Assembly: GCA_022564935.1 (NCBI GenBank)
Contig: JADFKM010000074.1
Coordinates: 1-7,670, forward strand
Direction of reading: 5' to 3'
Length of the DNA: 7,670 nt
Origin: Candidatus Dadabacteria bacterium
GTDB lineage: Bacteria; Desulfobacterota_D; UBA1144; Nemesobacterales; JADFKM01
Part shown: positions 4,924-7,670 of the stretch, piece after piece
Position numbering within the stretch: position 1 is the stretch's first letter
Layout of the letters: each line of letters starts with the position of its first letter
Program-made: the position numbers and the translations under genes
Notes under the pieces: generated by a model
What the model saw: the letters and a program-made list of their open reading frames with translations, nothing else
The model's database searches: none
What the model was told of the DNA's origin: nothing

Positions 4924-6300
4924 CTAGAAAAGCTCCCTGACGGCCTCGTCAATGGAGCGCACGCCCAGAAGGGAAAGCGCCGTAGCGCCACTCTTCATCC
5001 TGTCGAGGTTAATCTGGGGCAGGAGGCAGCCTTTAAAACCAAGCTTTTCGGCCTCCTTGAGCCTCAGCTCAGGCTGCGAGACGGCCCTTACCTCCCCCGC
5101 CAGGCCGATCTCTCCGAACACAACTACCTCGGGGGCAACGGGCTTGTTGAACAGGCTTGAGGCGAGGCTTACGCTTATGCCGAGGTCAATGGCCGGCTCG
5201 TCTATCTTGACCCCACCCGGCACGTTCATGTATATGTCGTTACCCGATATGGCCACTCCGGCCCTCTTTTCAAGCACCGCCGCCAGCAGTGACACCCGGT
5301 TGTGGTCAAGCCCTATGGTCGTGCGCCTCGGCACGCCCATGCCGCACGGCGTCACCAGAGCCTGAAGCTCCACCAGAATGGGCCGTGTGCCCTCGAGGCT
5401 GGGCACGACCACGGAGCCCGAAGCGCCCTGGGGTCTCTCGGAAAGGAATATCTCGGATGGGTTAGTCACCTCCTCAAGACCCGATTCCTTCATCTCGAAC
5501 ACTCCTATTTCGTTGGTGGAGCCGAACCTGTTCTTTACTGCCCGCAGTATCCTGAAAGGGCTCTCCTTTCCGCCCTCAAAATAAAGAACGGTGTCCACGA
5601 GGTGCTCAAGCACCTTCGGGCCCGCTATAGCGCCATCCTTGGTCACATGACCTATTAAAAACACCGCCGTGCCGCGTGTCTTGGCGTACTGTATGAGCTT
5701 TGAAGCGCATTCCCTTATCTGACCCACGCTCCCCGGCCCGGATGGGAATTCGAATGTGTTTACGGCTTGAATCGAGTCAATCACCACAACGGCGGGGCTG
5801 AGCTCCTCCATACGCTCAAGAATGCTCTCAAGCGAGGTTTCGGCGTATACAAGGAGCGAAGGGGAGGTCACCCCCAGGCGCTCGGCGCGCAGCTTGACCT
5901 GCTCAGGCGACTCCTCCCCCGTTACATAAAGAACGCCCGCTCCACCCCTGCTTATGCTCTCGAGCATCTGGAGCGCCAGGGTAGACTTGCCTATTCCCGG
6001 GTCTCCTCCCACAAGCACAACTGAGCCGGGGACGAACCCGCCACCCAATATCCTGTCAAACTCCGCTATTCCCGAAACCGTCCTTTCGCCCGCGTCGTCC
6101 GTGACCTCCGTTATTGGCACAGGCCTTGAATCCGGCTTCGACACATACCCTCCGCTGCCTGCGCCCTTTCCCGTCTCCATCCGTTCTTGGACGTAGCTGT
6201 TCCAGGCGCCGCAACCCGGACACTTCCCAAGCCAGCGCGGGGAGCCGTTGCCGCAGTCCTGGCACACATACTGGAACACGACTTTGGTGCCTTTTGCCAT
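4924..6300 (-). CDS. radA: DNA repair protein RadA (Sms), recombination branch-migration ATPase
   Basis: RadA is a RecA-like ATPase that helps branch migration and resolution of recombination intermediates. The 458 residues are full length. In order: a four-cysteine zinc finger (Cys13, Cys16, Cys27, Cys30 in CQDCG and CPGCGAW), the Walker A motif GDPGIGKST (99-107), Walker B VVVIDS (171-176), the RadA-specific KNRFG motif (256-260), and a C-terminal Lon-protease-like domain from about 290 with NVPGGVKIDEPAIDLG (359-374) and GEIGLAGEVR (396-405). I chose the ATG at 6300, not the in-frame ATG 11 codons upstream at 6333, because GGAGGT lies 5 nt before it and the family starts directly before the zinc finger. 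It lies between the apgM-like gene and murI on the same strand. Confidence 0.97.
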   Translation of the reverse strand: MAKGTKVVFQYVCQDCGNGSPRWLGKCPGCGAWNSYVQERMETGKGAGSGGYVSKPDSRPVPITEVTDDAGERTVSGIAEFDRILGGGFVPGSVVLVGGDPGIGKSTLALQMLESISRGGAGVLYVTGEESPEQVKLRAERLGVTSPSLLVYAETSLESILERMEELSPAVVVIDSIQAVNTFEFPSGPGSVGQIRECASKLIQYAKTRGTAVFLIGHVTKDGAIAGPKVLEHLVDTVLYFEGGKESPFRILRAVKNRFGSTNEIGVFEMKESGLEEVTNPSEIFLSERPQGASGSVVVPSLEGTRPILVELQALVTPCGMGVPRRTTIGLDHNRVSLLAAVLEKRAGVAISGNDIYMNVPGGVKIDEPAIDLGISVSLASSLFNKPVAPEVVVFGEIGLAGEVRAVSQPELRLKEAEKLGFKGCLLPQINLDRMKSGATALSLLGVRSIDEAVRELF

Positions 6301-6305
6301 GCCGC

Positions 6306-6311
6306 ACCTCC
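6306..6311 (-). promoter_or_regulatory. Shine-Dalgarno that fixes the radA start at 6300
   Basis: On the minus strand GGAGGT lies 5 nt before the ATG at 6300-6298. The upstream in-frame ATG at 6333 would place this site inside the coding region and add MTRPLIKWRCG, which is not a usual RadA N-terminus. Confidence 0.75.
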
Positions 6312-6323
6312 ATTTAATCAACG

Positions 6324-6397
6324 GCCGAGTCAATAGTATATAGGAAATAGAAGAAAGCGGGCAGGTGTTGATAATTCATTAAATATGTGGACTCGGC
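6324..6397. repeat. 8-bp inverted repeat bracketing the putative radA promoter
   Basis: GCCGAGTC (6324-6331) and its exact complement GACTCGGC (6390-6397) are separated by 58 nt in the gap between the apgM-like gene and radA. The left copy lies at the expected radA transcription start and the right copy upstream of it. They could be paired protein sites or the arms of a large loop. The right copy also overlaps a smaller hairpin, ACTCG (6391-6395) with CGAGT (6405-6409), downstream of the apgM-like stop, which lacks a convincing U-run on the minus strand. Confidence 0.3.
6335..6340 (-). promoter_or_regulatory. Possible -10 box for radA
   Basis: TATACT on the minus strand matches five of six bases of the -10 consensus and would place a start near 6328, about 28 nt before the radA ATG. 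At 16-18 nt upstream there is no good -35 match, so the call rests on one hexamer. Alternatively radA is transcribed from upstream of the apgM-like gene. Confidence 0.3.
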
Positions 6398-6446
6398 TTC
6401 TGTGCGAGTTTTCTGAGCAATTTGGTGAATATCATACTTGAGCACA

Positions 6447-7655
6447 TTATTTCCTGCCGAGCATCATACCCATGAGCTTCCAGCCCTCATCCACAAACAC
6501 ACCGGTGTCTGCGGCGGCCCTCTCCGTATAGACGAGGTCAGAGTTCTTTATCTCAGGTTCACTCGAGCCGAAAATGCCGAACGGTACCGGCTCGTTCGTG
6601 TGGGTCCTGATGTCCAGAGGAGTCGGGTGGTCAGAGAGAATGAGCACCTTATATTCGGGGAATCTTTCCCGGAGTCCATTGAGCATCGGGCCCACAACCT
6701 TCGAGTCAAAATCCTCCACCGCTTGGTTTTTAAGCTCGGGCTTGCCCTCGTGGCCCGTTTCGTCCATGGACTCGATGTGAACCATCACGAGGTCAACCTC
6801 CTCCAGGGCGCTGAGAGCGTGGCTAACCTTGCCCTCGTAGTTTGTGTCGAGGTAGCCTGTTGCGCCCGGCACGTCGATCACCCCAAGCCCGGCATAGATG
6901 CCGATTCCTTTCACGAGGTCTACGGCCGAGATCACGGCGCCGCTTAGGCCGTAAAGCTTCCTGAACGAAGGCATTTTCGGCGCCCTGCCCGGCCCCCAGA
7001 GCCAGATACTGGTAGCGGGAGATTTATTTTCCGATAACCGTTTTTTGTTAACAGGATGGTCTCTCAAAATCGCCTGAGAGCGCTCGATAAGTTCTATGAG
7101 TTTCTCGGCACCCTCACCGCTCGGAAGATACGGCTGGGCGTCGCGGCCGGAGATGTCGTGAGGCGGAGTGGTATTGATCGAGTCCATCCCGCCGTGCCAA
7201 AGCAGGAGGTGCCGGTAGCTGACGCCGGGGAAAAACTCGATCCCATCGCCGTCCAGAGCTTCTTTCACCGCTCCTATTAGCTCCGAGGCTTCGGGGGTGG
7301 TGATGTGGCCCGCGCTGTAGTCCTCCATAACGGCACTCCCGGAACCCAGCGCAAGAGTAACCAGGTTGCACCTGTATGTGACGTCTGAGGGACCGAGCTT
7401 CACTCCCATGCTCGCAGCCTCGAGGGAAGAGCGGCCCGTGTAGTAAAGCCGCGGGTCGTACCCCAGCACGCTCAGATTTCCCACGTCACTTCCGGGAGGG
7501 AGCTCTTCGGGGATGGTGCATGCAAGCCCGAATACACTCCTCTTTGAAAAATCGTCGAGGTTGGGTGTGTTTGCGGCTTCAAGCGGAGTCTTGCCGCCGA
7601 GCTCGGGAACGGGGTGATCGGGCATGCCGTCTCCCTGGAGTATCACATATTTCAT
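6447..7655 (-). CDS. ApgM-family enzyme: cofactor-independent phosphoglycerate mutase or proposed homoserine kinase
   Basis: The 402 residues form a complete alkaline-phosphatase-superfamily enzyme. Metal and catalytic sites are Asp9 in QGDGMPD, Ser56-Asp57 in PPGSDVGNLSVLGYDP, Asp298 and His302 in MDETGHEG, Asp342-His343 in LSDHPTP, and His352 in RTHTNEPVPF. The N-terminus MKYVILQGDGMPD, the block LGGKTPLEAANTPNLD and the GSDVGNLSVLGYDP form resemble the PRK04200/TIGR02535 subgroup, called either cofactor-independent phosphoglycerate mutase (2- and 3-phosphoglycerate) or proposed homoserine kinase (threonine pathway). Sequence alone does not settle which. I therefore leave the symbol blank. 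The ATG start is fixed by the family's N-terminus. No Shine-Dalgarno is present in the 15 bases upstream. No threonine gene is adjacent in the window. Confidence 0.9.
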   Translation of the reverse strand: MKYVILQGDGMPDHPVPELGGKTPLEAANTPNLDDFSKRSVFGLACTIPEELPPGSDVGNLSVLGYDPRLYYTGRSSLEAASMGVKLGPSDVTYRCNLVTLALGSGSAVMEDYSAGHITTPEASELIGAVKEALDGDGIEFFPGVSYRHLLLWHGGMDSINTTPPHDISGRDAQPYLPSGEGAEKLIELIERSQAILRDHPVNKKRLSENKSPATSIWLWGPGRAPKMPSFRKLYGLSGAVISAVDLVKGIGIYAGLGVIDVPGATGYLDTNYEGKVSHALSALEEVDLVMVHIESMDETGHEGKPELKNQAVEDFDSKVVGPMLNGLRERFPEYKVLILSDHPTPLDIRTHTNEPVPFGIFGSSEPEIKNSDLVYTERAAADTGVFVDEGWKLMGMMLGRK

Positions 7656-7670
7656 CGCAATAAAAAGTTA
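7656..7670 (-). promoter_or_regulatory. SD-less leader of the apgM-like gene with a -10-like hexamer
   Basis: The 15 minus-strand bases before the ATG are TAACTT and then TTTATTGCG, with no purine-rich ribosome site. TAACTT (7665-7670) is a weak -10 candidate exactly 9 nt from the ATG, the same geometry as TAAGAT before murI. The -35 region lies outside the window, so this remains tentative. Confidence 0.25.

Noticed and set aside
6301-6333. Longer radA reading from the in-frame ATG at 6333
   Set aside because: The extra 11 residues are unlike RadA N-termini, and the strong GGAGGT at 6306-6311 is spaced for the ATG at 6300.
6438-6947. Plus-strand open frame of 169 codons opposite the apgM-like gene
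   Set aside because: It is antisense to conserved catalytic segments of the apgM-like gene, and its His/Arg/Val-rich translation shows no domain. It is a shadow frame.

Overview
The window looks like a GC-moderate bacterial chromosome carrying ordinary housekeeping and energy genes. I see no phage, insertion sequence, CRISPR array, rRNA or tRNA. The gene set points to a bacterium that oxidises organic or fatty acids through acyl-CoA dehydrogenases: an electron transfer flavoprotein pair, a SPASM-type radical SAM protein related to the heme-pathway NirJ/AhbD enzymes, and a PRK04200/TIGR02535-type member of the ApgM family. Desulfobacterota or a related deep lineage would fit. This is inferred from gene type only and is weak.

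Layout. Positions 1-63 hold what may be the 3' end of a plus-strand gene. Positions 151-441 (minus) encode a small unrecognised protein with a CxxC motif. A gene-free, AT-richer gap (442-887) follows, with a good sigma70-type plus-strand promoter whose -35 box lies inside a 20-bp palindrome, and a leader of about 160 nt with several possible stem-loops. That promoter should drive etfB (888-1700, TTG start) and etfA (1735-2718). The etf operon converges on a minus-strand block across a 101-bp gap containing a clear intrinsic terminator for the minus-strand transcript.

The minus-strand block, in transcription order from the right edge, is apgM-like (7655-6447), radA (6300-4924), murI (4852-4025) and a radical SAM/SPASM gene (3917-2820). 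Gaps of 71-146 bp separate these genes. murI has its own strong promoter, placed so close to the ATG that the mRNA should be leaderless or nearly so. The apgM-like gene also lacks a Shine-Dalgarno sequence and has a -10-like hexamer at the same distance from its ATG.

Function. EtfB and EtfA form the heterodimer that takes electrons from acyl-CoA dehydrogenases. MurI supplies D-glutamate for peptidoglycan, RadA processes recombination intermediates, and the ApgM-like enzyme acts either in glycolysis or, as proposed for its subfamily, as a homoserine kinase. The radical SAM protein has no assignable substrate. I found no convincing new multi-gene system. The points most worth a second look are the etf operator/promoter and leader, the leaderless murI promoter, the radical SAM protein, the homoserine-kinase question, and the odd start region of the small CxxC gene.
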